From: Aphrophora alni
Taxonomy: Eukaryota; Arthropoda; Insecta; Hemiptera; Aphrophoridae
Direction of reading: 5' to 3'
Length of the DNA stretch: 64,000 nt
Assembly: GCA_963513935.1 (NCBI GenBank)
Contig: OY740768.1
Span: 67,444,231 to 67,508,230, forward strand
Shown here one piece after another: positions 25,660-38,664 of the stretch; within the stretch, counting starts at the first letter, position 1, and each line of letters begins with the position of its first letter. The notes below the pieces were generated by a model. It saw only the letters and a program-made list of their open reading frames with translations. It did not search any database and was not told the DNA's origin. A program made the position numbers and the translations under genes.

Positions 25660-26739
25660 GTAAAACTGTTTTATAATATAACTATAAATACGTATTAACT
25701 TCGGAGTAGATTAAAACCGTTTAATATTTGTTAAGATTACTGTTTTTAAACTAAATGACAATATAACTTTTAATGAGGATTTAAAATGGTAATCGTCTTT
25801 AACAGATGTAAATCATACTTTTTGTCTAATTAATCCAAATCAATCCGGGTCTATTTTTGCTTGTATTTCTTGTATATTTAATACAATAACATTTGTCATT
25901 ACGTGTGTTAACCCATTTCCTTTACAGAACCGTCAAAATGCCCAACAATTACTACTGACAATCATATGATTAATATCCCGATGTCGTATTTAAACATTTT
26001 TTGGTAGAAGAAAGGAATCTTAATCCCCACTGCAGTTATTACACTTGTCTTGTTTTACACATTAAAATAATGTCAACTATCAAAACAAAATTTAAAACAC
26101 ATTTCTTTTCGGATTTTTCTTGTATGAAACATAACCTCAACGTGGGATGTTAAAAATCAGCTGTGATATATAATCAGTTATTTGATTGTTTGAGTGTCAC
26201 GAATAGTAGCCTACGCGTGAAATATACAAATTAAATATTGAAGACAATTTTGAAGGTGAATTACTATATATTTCTCTTGGGTATTCATTTATAAAAATGG
26301 AGTAAATTTAGGGCCATTAGCACTTTTGGGATATTGTCAACCAAACGAACGCGTTAGAACAAGTTATTCATACTTTTCATTGGTGCTGACCAATAGAGAG
26401 TAGGTAATTAAGGATAATTGAATAATTAAATAGATCTTAAATTCCCATTAATGATGATGAATACTTTGGAGAATGTCATGATAGGAAAACACATTAATGT
26501 CCCTCTAGACTCATCCGTCTTCATATTTATAAAGTTGAGAAAGACTTGTAAAAAAGTTATTTTCCAAGTCTTCTGAGCGAGACACTAACTTTCAGTTAAA
26601 TATAAAATATTAACGACATAAAATATAAAATGTAAAAATATAAACGACACAATTTAAAAAGAGTTCATCAATACTGTTTATTCGACTACAATTAACATGT
26701 AATAAAGATATATTTATTTAGTGCACAATATCGGTTGCA

Positions 26740-26960
26740 GAATGTATTAATTATTTGTTTTTGCATTTCGCAACGCACGTGGAACTAAATTAGCTAGATG
26801 TCAGTTGTTACATCATCTGTTCTATCAGCAGACGTGACGTCACAGCATTGTTTAATTAATCTGATACTGTAAAGTGAATTATCTTTCGTCAACACTCGCG
26901 TTACCTTAAAGTGTGGCCTCATCAACTGTTTTCATTAAATTGTTATTGTGTGCAAGACTT
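26740..26960. promoter_or_regulatory. Candidate regulatory block with CRE palindrome
   Basis: This is a compositionally mixed island about 1.2 kb downstream of the candidate exon 1. It contains a perfect cAMP-response-element palindrome TGACGTCA at 26,835-26,842 inside gacgtgacgtcacag, and an E-box-like cacgtgg (26,776). No open frame is present. The location early in the putative first intron fits an enhancer. It is supported only by motif and texture. Confidence 0.3.
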
Positions 26961-29667
26961 ATGTAAACGTCGTGTTTTAAGACAAAAACTAACATTTTGT
27001 TTTATGTTTATAAAGAAATTACGTATTCACATGTTTTGTTAATAAAACTCTTTTGTCGAGGCTTTGCATATGTAAATTAGTTAAAGAAACTTTACACAGA
27101 CACAAGAAATGGTTGGTTTATTTGAATATGTGTAGATGACGTTTCTGTGGATATGTAAACAAACTATTGGTGGTATTAATGAAGTGATGGATGTATGATT
27201 TATTAACTCATCTTGTTTATTATCTCAGTAATTCATTAACCCTTTTGCGATCTCGCTCATAATAAAAACCTGGCGTCATTTTAGCTCACTTTAGTAACGC
27301 AATTTTTCCGATCTTATTCAAATTTGTTATACAAATTGTTTTAAACGTTCGTTAACCATAACATTTGGATTGTAATTTTCAAAAAAATGGCGGCTGGTTT
27401 GAGCATTCCACAATGAGTTATACCTAAACGTGTTTTTATACACAAATAAGACGGTTATAACTACAAAGGTAAATCGATCATACATTACCTCAAAATTTGA
27501 AAAAAATCTACGCTAATAACTTTAGTACTGTAATTGGAATTTTAGCCAAATTGATAAATTAAACTACGTTTTGAGAAAAAAATAGTCTCAAATAAAAATG
27601 CCACCTTTTTAAAGAGTTTTCTTTTCCAAAATCTAATTATCCTACTACTGTATATAATATATAATTTTAGTAGCTCTGCAATAATACTAACGTTGAGCTC
27701 AGTAAACCAGGTGATATATAGAAAAACGCCAAAAGATATTCGTGTCTTATCAACTATATCCCACACATATATTTCTTTTTTTTCCTTTTGTTCTGGTTTA
27801 ACACTGTGGTTTGGTTCAACTTTCTTATAGTTATGAATAACGACACTAATACGCTGGTGTATACATTTAGAGGTAGCAAGGTTCTATGTGTAGATTATCG
27901 TGAAGGCATATCATATTTTCTCTTCTACCGTAAGTAAATGTCATGTGTTATGTAGGTATTAACACTTATTTACAGCCATGCTAAATAAACAACTATACTA
28001 TACTGTTGTAGGCCTACTCTTTACAGTATTGTTTACTTTACCAACAGTACAGTCATACGCGTATAAATTTTTTATTAACATCCATTCATCATTATTATGT
28101 TTTTCACTATGTTGTAAATGAAATGCAATTGATTTTGTTGATCTGAATTATACTTCTATTTATATAAATCCGTCCTGCTTGACATGTTTCGGTTATATAT
28201 CATCTTCATGCTCTAAGAATACGGAATATAGCTTCTGAAGATGGAATACACTGGAAAAAAGAGAATGTTGATGATGTTAGCAATGACATTTCGACACCTA
28301 GGGTTTACTTCACTTATCTTTGAGGACTGCTAAAACAATTCTTTGACGTCTGTAGTTACGTCTATCTTCTGACTTATGGTTACTTACTAAACTTTGAGGT
28401 GCAATTGATTATCGAGAATAATGCATTTCTTTTGTCTTTATATCGATAATTATTCATTCATTTTTTTTCTCTATTTGACCTCTAAAAATTAGTATATTTT
28501 ACAATTATTATAAAACCCTATTAATCTCCATGTTTTAAATTTTTAAAATAAAATTGTATCTTGTTTGGTTGTTTTGGCCTTACAATTATAACGTTTAGAA
28601 ATTTAGGTATGAAAGATAAATCGTATATTTTAGTTATTTTAACTGTTATATTTTGAAATTGCCTCTTTATTTGTTAGAACGTGAGACTGTATATTCAAAA
28701 TATAGTTTATCTCGCTCTAAAAATAAAGCTGGCCTATTAAAAGATCGTATCTTAAAACAAGGATTAGAGAATATTTGTAACGGTTTACAAATTTAAAAAA
28801 TACAGGTTTCCTAATTAGTTTTAAGGTTTTAATGGTAAAGAGTGTGCAGGTTACAATCCTCATGAACTATGTTTAAAAAATCACCAGGAATACAATAGCC
28901 TAACTTATGTTAGCTCTTTGTATATAGGCTTTTTATCAACCTCTAGGCGAGAAGTCAGTGACCTCGTTCAATGAATTAAACATTGACAAGATACGACATG
29001 ACTTCGTTCCTGCCGATATTTATATCTTCATTATTTAATCTAACCTCCCAATTATAACCACAACTCTATTTATCATCAAATTTTGAATTTATTTTTTAAA
29101 CCACTGATTATATTCTAACAATACCGCAGTGCACAAATGAAGTACAAGTGAGAATGCATGTTATGAAAATGTACGTATCCCATGGAAAGCCTTAATTAAG
29201 TTAGAACCTGCGTAAATAGAGGAGTCTCGAGTTTAAGCTGTAGCGAGTCAGTCGTATCTTACCCAATTTTGTCATTTGTGTTTATTGGAGAATCCGATCT
29301 TGAAATTGCGTAACAGAAACGGCACAGACTGGTAGACTGACAGACGGATACAGTAGTTTCTAAAGGGAGTGGCTCATCTCATCGACAACCTTTAACATTG
29401 GAATATTGAAATGTTTACCCATTTAAAAACGAATATATTTTAATATATTTCACGGAAACACCATTTAAACAACACCATAAAATATTAGTTTATACTTATA
29501 TATGAGTAAAAGTAGTACATCTTTAATTAGCGCATTTAACCATTTTTATTCTAAGTATAAATTTAAATTTAAATAAATTTATCACACCTTTTAAATACAG
29601 TAGATCGGTTTGTACATAATAAGTTCAAATTTATACTAAATCCATATAACCTGTTATTTGGGTTTCA

Positions 29668-29668
<1 letters not shown>

Positions 29669-29708
<40 letters not shown>
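29669..29708. repeat. (TA)n microsatellite
   Basis: An uninterrupted TA run of 40 bp, the longest in the window. Confidence 0.97.
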
Positions 29709-29710
<2 letters not shown>

Positions 29711-29918
29711 ATTTGGTTTTTTAATAGAATCGTTGTTTTGTTTGTTAATATTTTTAAAATCTTTAATATTGGTGGAAATCGACGGAGATCACTCTATATA
29801 GGCTATGGATATGGATATTTAAATATAACCATTATTTTTTCTTAATTAGTTATAATTATTATTATTTTATGTTTTGTTAAAAGAGTAACACCTTAATAGT
29901 TGTCAATGTTTCCTAAGT

Positions 29919-29929
29919 GGGGGGGGGGG
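29919..29929. repeat. G11 homopolymer
   Basis: Eleven consecutive G on the + strand, striking in AT-rich DNA. Confidence 0.95.
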
Positions 29930-31825
29930 ATTACTCACACCATTCCAATGCAAAGATTTCAAATTATACCTCATTTAAAGACCTCTGAAAAATAAAGGAA
30001 ATATAGAAGACAACCTATGTTTCTTCGACAGTCCAAGTTGCAATAATACAAATGATCGTAATTTCACCACAATGTATTATTTGCGTGTATCGTCTTTTAT
30101 TTTAAACTTTAAAAATTATAACAGACTTTCCCCTTGTTATTATTGATATCGATCATATTGCATAAGTGTCAAATTTGGTTAATCTCTGTCTAACTAAAAT
30201 TCTGGCAATCAGAGCTGTAATTTGTTTTGTTTTTCTTTCTAAGTGTAAAGTTATACGGTTATTAATTACATTTTTAACATAGTTATCATAATACATACTT
30301 GGGCATCATTGGATCCATATTTTTAAGCTCCACAAAATCGTAACAACTAAATATCTATTGCTTATATTTCTTGAGCAACTTCATAACTATTAGAAGTAAT
30401 GAAAATCAATAATTTTCACTAGAAGAAAATACCTCAATATACGACGTTTCAACGACTAAGTCGCGTTCCTCAGTTGAAATCATAATAAATTCCCTGAAGA
30501 TGTAATTCTATTTTTAAAAAAACATGACTATATAATCGTGTCATGGATATATCTTGTTTTCCGTGTTTTGAATTCAACACTTTGTGTAAAAATAGTTTGT
30601 TAATATAAACTATGCAAATTCTTTTACGTCACACAAAAATGTGAATAGTGTTCTATAACTATAATGCATCACAGAGCGAAGTTATCACTATGTAGTTTAT
30701 TATTATTTTTTAGCCTTAATTTTCTTATTTTATTGAATAAGGATATGTAAGGAGCGTTGTATAAAAGCTGCATAAAATGAGCGATCTTGTATGAAGTAAA
30801 GCAGCATAGTTATCGACGAAAAGAAAAAAACTAAATGTAGCCACTATTCTGATATTTTCCGACCAATTTTCAACAAAATGTTGCCATTGGATATTTGTAC
30901 TAACTGGTCCATATTTGCTGTATTAATCGGATTACGGGTTTAGTACAGTAGCCTCAGACTAGAAGTGTGTCTGGTGTAAGGGGCGTGTCCTCCCTTCTAC
31001 TTGTTTCCCTAACTTGACTTGACAGTACAACCCATTCCAAGAAGACTAGGTACACAAATTATTGCTTAGCTACATTTAATTTCTAAAGTTACAATTTAGT
31101 GACAGACTTTTGTAAACGTTATATTCTTATTTACACCGATAAAAAAAAGAAGAAAAAAAGTATCTTTACACAGAAGCATTTAAAGTCTATATTTTTTTAT
31201 TGGGGTTGTACCGCTGAAAGTAAACGCAACAAACGAAGTGTGGGGCCGCTCTTTTCCCCTCCCCTCCCAGACACATTCCTACCTTGAGGATACTGTAGTT
31301 ATGATGTGAACCTTACTGGATGTGAATGTTTTTCATTATAGTTTTTCGCTTTCGCTCAGACCAATATTTACAGCTCGTAGGCCGGTAAATTTATAATACA
31401 GGAATTAAGATATTAAACAGGGGATAACTTAGAACGTGCAGTTGACGGACTTAAATTAATTACATTTTATAGGTTACTATCCAACTTGCGCTGTAGAGAT
31501 TAAGTTATTATTTTAGATGAAAGTAGTCACAAGTGATGAGTTAGAAATATCGGATGCATAAACTACGTATGTATGACGAAATAACTCTTGTTTCTATCAG
31601 CAGTTTTAACAGCTGACATGATTGTTTGTAATATTTATTGTTTTGGCAGTGACCTAGATTGTCTTCCGCTATGTCTACGCAGTACTGGTCATTCGCTGCT
31701 CATTGCGCTGTCATCAAATACTTGACTACTCTCATAATATGTACATCCATATAATGTTGGATCTGCATTTTACCTTATCCAGTATATTTCTACTTCTGTA
31801 TTACGACTGATTTTTACATTTCATG

Positions 31826-31914
31826 GCATCAAGAAACCGAAAAGTGATTCTCGACATGTCGTCCAACCGTCGTTGTTGTTGTCACGTAAACATGATAGCG
31901 GCCAGACAAAATTA
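31826..31914 (+). repeat. Interspersed repeat, copy 1 of 2
   Basis: It contains aagaaaccgaaaagtgattc, then gacatgtcgtcc, then cgttgttgttgtcacgtaaa and catgatagcggcca. The same order of blocks recurs at 62,941-63,022. Non-coding; ends not determined. Confidence 0.6.
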
Positions 31915-32605
31915 GATAGGAACATCCAAGTATGCACAAAAGTTGAATTGAAAATCTCGAAATGATGGCCATTTTAAATTCTTTTTTGTTCATATGATAA
32001 TTAGATTAAAATCTGCAGGTAACAGTATCAACCTCTCATATTTACAATGACAAATCGTTACGACGTTATCGTAAATCCGTTACGAAATCCGCCTAGACAG
32101 AGACAATGACGAGTGGAGATTATCACTCTCTTTTTTATCTTTTTTAATATTTACACATCTATGCGTATGGTGTCAAGAGAGGAGTGTGATATAGTACACA
32201 ATTGCGTGGTACAGAAATATATATCACATTGTGTCCTTTTGTTGAAACCATGGGATGCGACACTTAATTTCATTTATTAAAATTGTCATATTAATGAAAA
32301 CAGTAAAATATACGTTAAAATTCCCTCAAAAGCCATAAAACAAATTATATATTTCTAAAAAAGTTTGTAGAATGTTTAGTTTGTTTGTTAGTTGTAGACC
32401 GAAAATATTATCAGCAAAATTAACTTTAAAAATCAACAATAATCTTCTTTTTTTATTATGTATTATTATTTCGGGCTGGAATGAAATACCTGTGCAGTGT
32501 ACATAAACAGAGAACCGTACTTTTAGAGGTTATAACCAGACAAATTGGGCATACCGTGTTCTTCAAAACAATTTAACTAATTGGACATAGAGTTAATAAC
32601 TAAAC

Positions 32606-32970
32606 TGTATGTTAGAAATATCGACATTTCTAAAAACATTAAACAACCTGTTGTTATTTCTAACGCGATAAAATATCGACAATTCCAAAAACATTAAACT
32701 AATCTGTTGACATTTCAGACTTGAAATAAAATATCCACAATTATTAAAACATTAAACTAATTTGTTGTCATTTCAAACTTGCTATAAAATATCGACTATT
32801 TTTAAAACCTTAAACTAATCTGTTGTCATTTCAGACTTGCAATAAAAAATCCACAATTATTAATCCTTTAAACTAAATTCTCTTCATTTCAAACTTGCAT
32901 TAAAATAACGACATTTCTTAAAACATTAAACTAGTCTGTTGACATTTCAGACTTGCAATAGAATATCGTT
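32606..32970. repeat. Degenerate ~58-bp tandem array with dimer pattern
   Basis: About six units share aacattaaactaatctgtt, then catttcagacttgcaat and aaaatatcgac. The cattaaac anchor lies at 32,637, 32,692, 32,750, 32,808, 32,866 and 32,924. Neighbouring units alternate in linked positions: cattTCAGactt against cattTCAAactt, and atCGAC against atCCAC. The real period is therefore about 117 bp. The array is old and diverged, with no coding content. Confidence 0.9.
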
Positions 32971-33484
32971 AGTTTGTAAATATGTTGTTTTAACTTACCT
33001 GTATTTACGAAAATATACATTTATTCATTTTAAACGCCTTAATTTATAAATGTTACTTTGCGTAGTCTGCCAATTCTGTATATTTTCTTATACAACTTTA
33101 ATATTTACAATACATTTGAGTATTTGCGTATAAAGCTATAGTATTTAGAACTAGTGATACTATCTTTTTTATTGTTTACTAGTCATCCATTAGTCACTGT
33201 GCAAATATTTCCCTCAAACAAAATCATATTTAATGACATAGATAAGTTGAAATTTGTCTAAATTAAGATAAATTAACATTTCATTACTATCTTATCTATG
33301 GATAGAACGAATCAAATAAATTCTTTATTGGTCTTGAGATCAAGTAACTTCTACTACTAACAATTAAATCTAGTGTAGTCTCCGTTTTTGATTGTATAAA
33401 GTCATTTATAATTGATCTACTAGGTGATTATGTGCAAAAATATATTGTACGTAATCATTAATTTCGACAAGTAGCCTAGTTATA

Positions 33485-34977
33485 TAACACTAGTGTGAAT
33501 TGAAAGAATTTTATTATTAATGAAAAATGGTGTTTTGTTGTAGTTAAACTATATACCTATCACTGAAACCTCAGCTATTAGCATGATATGACAGTGATTT
33601 TAAAATAACTTTATTATTAACGTAAAAAGGTGTTGTTTGATAGTTATACTGTATAGGCCTACCTATCACTGAAACCTCAGCTATTAGTATGATATGACAG
33701 TGATTTTAAAAGAACTTTATTATTAACGTAAAACGGTGTTGTTTGATAGTTGTACTGTATATGCCTACCTATCACTGAAACCTCAGCTATTAGCATGATA
33801 TGACAGTGATTTTAAAATAACTTTATTATTAACGTAAAAAGGTGTTGTTTGATAGTTATACTGTATATGCCTACCTATCACTGAAACCTCAGCTATTAGC
33901 ATGATATGACAGTGATTTTAAAATAACTTTATTATTAACGTAAAAAGGTGTTGTTTGATAGTTATACTGTATATGCCTACCTATCACTGAAACCTCAGCT
34001 ATTAGCATGATATGACAGTGATTTTAAAAGAACTTTATTATTAACGTAAAAAGGTGTTGTTTGATAGTTGTACTGTATAGGCCTACCTATCACTGAAACT
34101 TCAGCTATTACCATGATATGACAGTGATTTTAAAATAACTTTATTATTAACGTAAAAAGGTGTTGTTTGATAGTTATACTGTATATGCCTACCTATCACT
34201 GAAACCTCAGCTATTAGCATGATATGACAGTGATTTTAAAAGAACTTTATTATTAACGTAAAACGGTGTTGTTTGATAGTTGTACTGTATATGCCTACCT
34301 ATCACTGAAACCTCAGCTATTAGCATGATATGACAGTGATTTTAAAATAACTTTATTATTAACGTAAAAAGGTGTTGTTTGATAGTTATACTGTATATGC
34401 CTACCTATCACTGAAACCTCAGCTATTAGCATGATATGACAGTGATTTTAAAATAACTTTATTATTAACGTAAAAAGGTGTTGTTTGATAGTTATACTGT
34501 ATATGCCTACCTATCACTGAAACCTCAGCTATTAGCATGATATGACAGTGATTTTAAAAGAACTTTATTATTAACGTAAAACGGTGTTGTTTGATAGTTG
34601 TACTGTATATGCCTACCTATCACTGAAACCTCAGCTATTAGCATGATATGACAGTGATTTTAAAATAACTTTATTATTAACGTAAAAAGGTGTTGTTTGA
34701 TAGTTGTACTGTATAGGCCTTCCTATCACTGAAACCTCAGCTATTAGCATGATATTATTGTGATTTTAAAAGAACTTTATTATTAACGTAAAAAGGTGTT
34801 GTTTGATAGTTATACTGTATATGCCTACCTATCACTGAAACCTCAGCTATTAGCATGATATGACAGTGATTTTAAAATAACTTTATTATTAACGTAAAAA
34901 TGTGTTGTTTTATAGTTGTACTGTATAGGCCTACCTATCACTGAAATTTCAGTTATTAGCATGATATGACAGTGATT
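33485..34977. repeat. 106-bp satellite array, about 14 copies
   Basis: The tgacagtga block recurs every 106 bp from 33,591 through 34,969. The monomer reads aactttattattaacgtaaa, then ggtgttgtttgatagtt, then ctgtatatgcctacctatca, then gaaacctcagctattagcat. Inner copies are nearly identical, while the first copy and the last two are visibly diverged. Each monomer holds a short inverted repeat (atcactg...cagtgat, 40 bp apart). Linked variants define monomer types (see findings). Confidence 0.98.
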
Positions 34978-37900
34978 AAAAAATAATAATAACTGCCGCC
35001 ATTTTGAAGTATTTGTTGTTTATCGTTAGCAAAGTTATAATAATACTAAAAGCAATCTGTACAAAATTGGGACCGTAAAATGACAACGCAATTACACATA
35101 AAGTTGTACAAAACGTGTTATAGAGATCATGATTTGTTAAGGAAATGCACATACTATATAACCTAAATATTAAAATCAGCAATTAGCTACGTCTACATAC
35201 AGTCAGATTATTATATTGTATCTTATCTAAATACCATCCTTAAGTAAAGAACAGCAGTTACTAAGTATTAAACTTTGTATTTAAGCAATATAGAATGAAA
35301 TAAATAGAAATATCAAATATATCCCAGGAAATTATTTAGGACACAGCTTGAAGGGTTTAAAAGCAGATTAAAAGGATTAAACCCCCTTACTACATCTAGT
35401 TGACGTATAATAACTGCAACTACTTTACTCGACCCTCCCATTCTTACCTCCAACTTCAATATGGTCCTCTAGCTTTGGCTTCGTTCCAAACACTCTTACT
35501 TCCAAATGTAATCTTCTCTTTACTTTATAAATAGTCAAAATATTCATTCTCTCTCTAAATATTATGTTTTCTCTTGCAAAATATACTTATACAAATTGTG
35601 TCTCGTCTTTGTTATGTTACTAATCTAATAGAAATTTTTCCTTTGATAATGAAAGTGAAATAAACATAAGTTTGTACTCATTGCTGTTAATAAATTGCGG
35701 ACTGTCGTATTTGTCAATTTTAAACCATCTCCTAGTATTTTACTAATATTTTCCTTCTATCATAATTTATGATCAAGTATGGATTAAATAAAACTGAACA
35801 GAATTATAGTTTGTGTGATTTCTAGTAAAGAATTATAATAGGTTTTTCGCCTGTGATGGCTTCTACACGCTGTTGCATACGGTTTTCTTTTAAAAGTTAA
35901 CCTTTGTATTTAAACAACTGTATCTCCATCGTTTATCTTCATTCCCTTTACGTAGGAGTGAAAGTTTTGTGATGGAACAAAAAATTGATGTTGGGGTTTT
36001 TCGCGTAAACCCGCGATTAGAGGTCTCCTAAATTTTTTGTGGAATTAAGTCTGTAGTCGTTTGTACAGTAACTATCATAAAACGAAAACACAAAATTCCA
36101 AACTGGCTACAATGATTTTGATCGTATTTTTTTAGATTTTAGCCTTTAAAGACCTAAATAAAATGTAAGGGCTGCCATCTTATAAATGCTTGTTCGGGAA
36201 AAAATTCTTCATGTAGTTTTTTTAAATGGTATAATTTATCAAATTGGTTTTACCGACTTCATTTAAGTTTTTGAAAACTCAAACTACTCGTAGTTAGCGA
36301 AATTGTAAGGAAAAATATAATTATGGTTCACAAGAAAACTAAAATTAGGCTTAATTGTCTTCATTAAAACTCAGTTTCTATCAAATTTATATTCAGTTTT
36401 CATTTAGGACGAGTTATTGACCAATTCGATACGAGCTTTATTTAAATATCTTTCATAATTTAAAAAAAACATTGATGTAAATCAATTTATCTCTCAAATA
36501 TCTCGGGGTTTTAGAACCGTTCATTCATCAGTTATATGCCTTGAACTAAAAAGTGGGCATCAACTATTTACCAATCCCCAGCCATTTATGTGGTTCTGGC
36601 ACAGGACTAAAAATTGTTTTAGCTGTTAGCTAAAATCTACTTTAAACATACAATCTTTGTTAATGAATTTAAAGGTATTGGTGGAATGCTTTGTACACCA
36701 GTAGATGAATTAGTCTTGGCATAAGGCAGTGATTTAAGCGTAGCGGCTACTTGGCCGGACGCTCTGGGCAATTTCAGCATTTCTAGTCTTGCGAGGCGAA
36801 CCTTCCTAATCGTCTTTAATGAGCGGGGCAGTTTCATCGTTTCAAAAGTACCAAAAATGTCGGATCAGTTTCACTACGCTCTCAGAAAACACAATGTTGT
36901 AGAATTAATTGTTTAAGGTTATTGTATTAATTATAATGTTTCCACTTCTACAGTCTTTAGGCAGTACGCCAACAAAAAGCATACTCACACAAAAAAAAGA
37001 AAGAAAAACATTACAATGCGAGAAAAATACTAAACGCTACATAAAAGGAGCTGATAACGTCATAGTATTGTTCCGCTGCATTAGTGCGTAGTTTAGGCTC
37101 TCTCTGCTAACTTAATAAAATAACAACCAAGCTGCCCCTCGCTTAGTGTCATCTAAGGCAATGTCCGTGGTGTTGAACTACGAGTTTCCTTTAGAAATAT
37201 CTCTGAATTCCGACCTAAAACTTTAATTACTTTAAAACTAAATTGTTCTCTCCAATGTGAAGTATTGACAACCATTCTTATTGTAATTTCTTTAAATTTT
37301 CATTTTTTTCTGATAAAAATGATTTGTTATTAGTTTGCTGATTTATCTAACTATATCATACCTCCAAATCCATCTGAACCATGAATGTTACTTTTACTTC
37401 TCAATTAACCAACCCATTTTATAGAACGAGCTCTTATAGATGTTAACATTGGGATAGAGCTCGTTGTGTTGGTGTGGTATGAATGTGTGTACATAGTGTG
37501 TTAATCTGTCCTTATTACTGACGTATAATTATGTTGCCAAATAACTAGTTAGAATAACGCAAGAGATAGTTGATATTTGATGTATATAAGAGGCGTGTTT
37601 ATTGTTATAAAATAGGCACTTGGATATATAATAACAGGTTGTGCGCATAATCATGCCAAGCACGTGGTGCAGCCTTCATTACGCACATAATGTTCGCGCC
37701 TGTTCTCAGATAAATTAGGATTACGAGATGTCTCTATTTAAGAAATTATAATTATTGTGCGCTGAGTGTATCTGGGGGAAAAAAATTAAGATGACTTTTT
37801 TATATTATAAAATCAAAAGTTATTTTATACAATTAATTATTGCTTTCTTGTACATATGAATATATAGTGAAAAGTTTCATCTTTGAGATTTTTCTCACTT

Positions 37901-38664
37901 ATAATAAACAACACTTGTAGAACATTCCGTCTCCAAATGAAATAAACGCATAATTGTTCATAATTTATTTACATGACGTAGTTTCAGTGACTAATTGATC
38001 AGCTTCAGTTGTTTACAACGACATATTTTGTTGGCTACTTGCTAGAGGCTAGGCTATTATTTTAAAAAGTAAATTGTTGTGGAAATTTTTTTTTTTTCAT
38101 TTTGAGTTAGGCTATTTTGTACAAAATTTGTTTGTTTGTCTTTTTCATGTTTGTAGGCTTGAGTTTTCGTGTACAATTGTAGGTTCTAAATAATTGAGTA
38201 GCAAATGTTGTAAATTCAGTTATAGGCCTACATTATAAGACTAAGAAAAGTTGTGGGAACATAATATAATGATGGAGTACATTGGACTAGACGAATGATG
38301 TCGTGGAAATTCTGGAAAAAACATAACAAAAACATTTAGGCCTAATAGTAGATAACCTAGTTGTGAATAAAAATTAAATTAAAGGATCGAGGATAAAAGA
38401 AAAAGGGAACAAATTAACATCATCTATTACGCGTTAAATAAATATAATAACGAATTTTCAATGCATATTTTTTTAAATTAATTACCAAATGTACGAAAAC
38501 AGTTTAACAATTTAATTGAATACTACTTATATATTCTCAGTGGAAAAATTCTACGATTTTCTCAAAGCTATGTTAAAAGATTCACTTGAAAAAACAAATT
38601 TGATAAATTCTAAGTTAAAAGTAGTAAAAAATTTGGGGTCCAAAGTAATACCCTAAATATTGGT
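34978..38664. other. AT-rich stretch between satellites, no exon supported
   Basis: The minus frame 36637-36837 is somewhat GC-richer but has no recognisable domain or splice sites. A 10-bp inverted repeat (aacgagctct, 37,425-37,434 and 37,456-37,465) and a mixed block at 37,560-37,720 with a CACGTG E-box (agcacgtggtgc) are the only visible structures. Confidence 0.45.

Noticed and set aside
28170..28270. catgtttcgg...catcttcatgctc / gcttctgaagatgga segment resembling retroelement tails
   Set aside because: The similarity is short and based on recollection only; no boundaries or coding sequence support it.
36637..36837. Minus-strand 66-codon frame in a GC-richer patch
   Set aside because: No match to a known family and no splice context; left as unexplained sequence.
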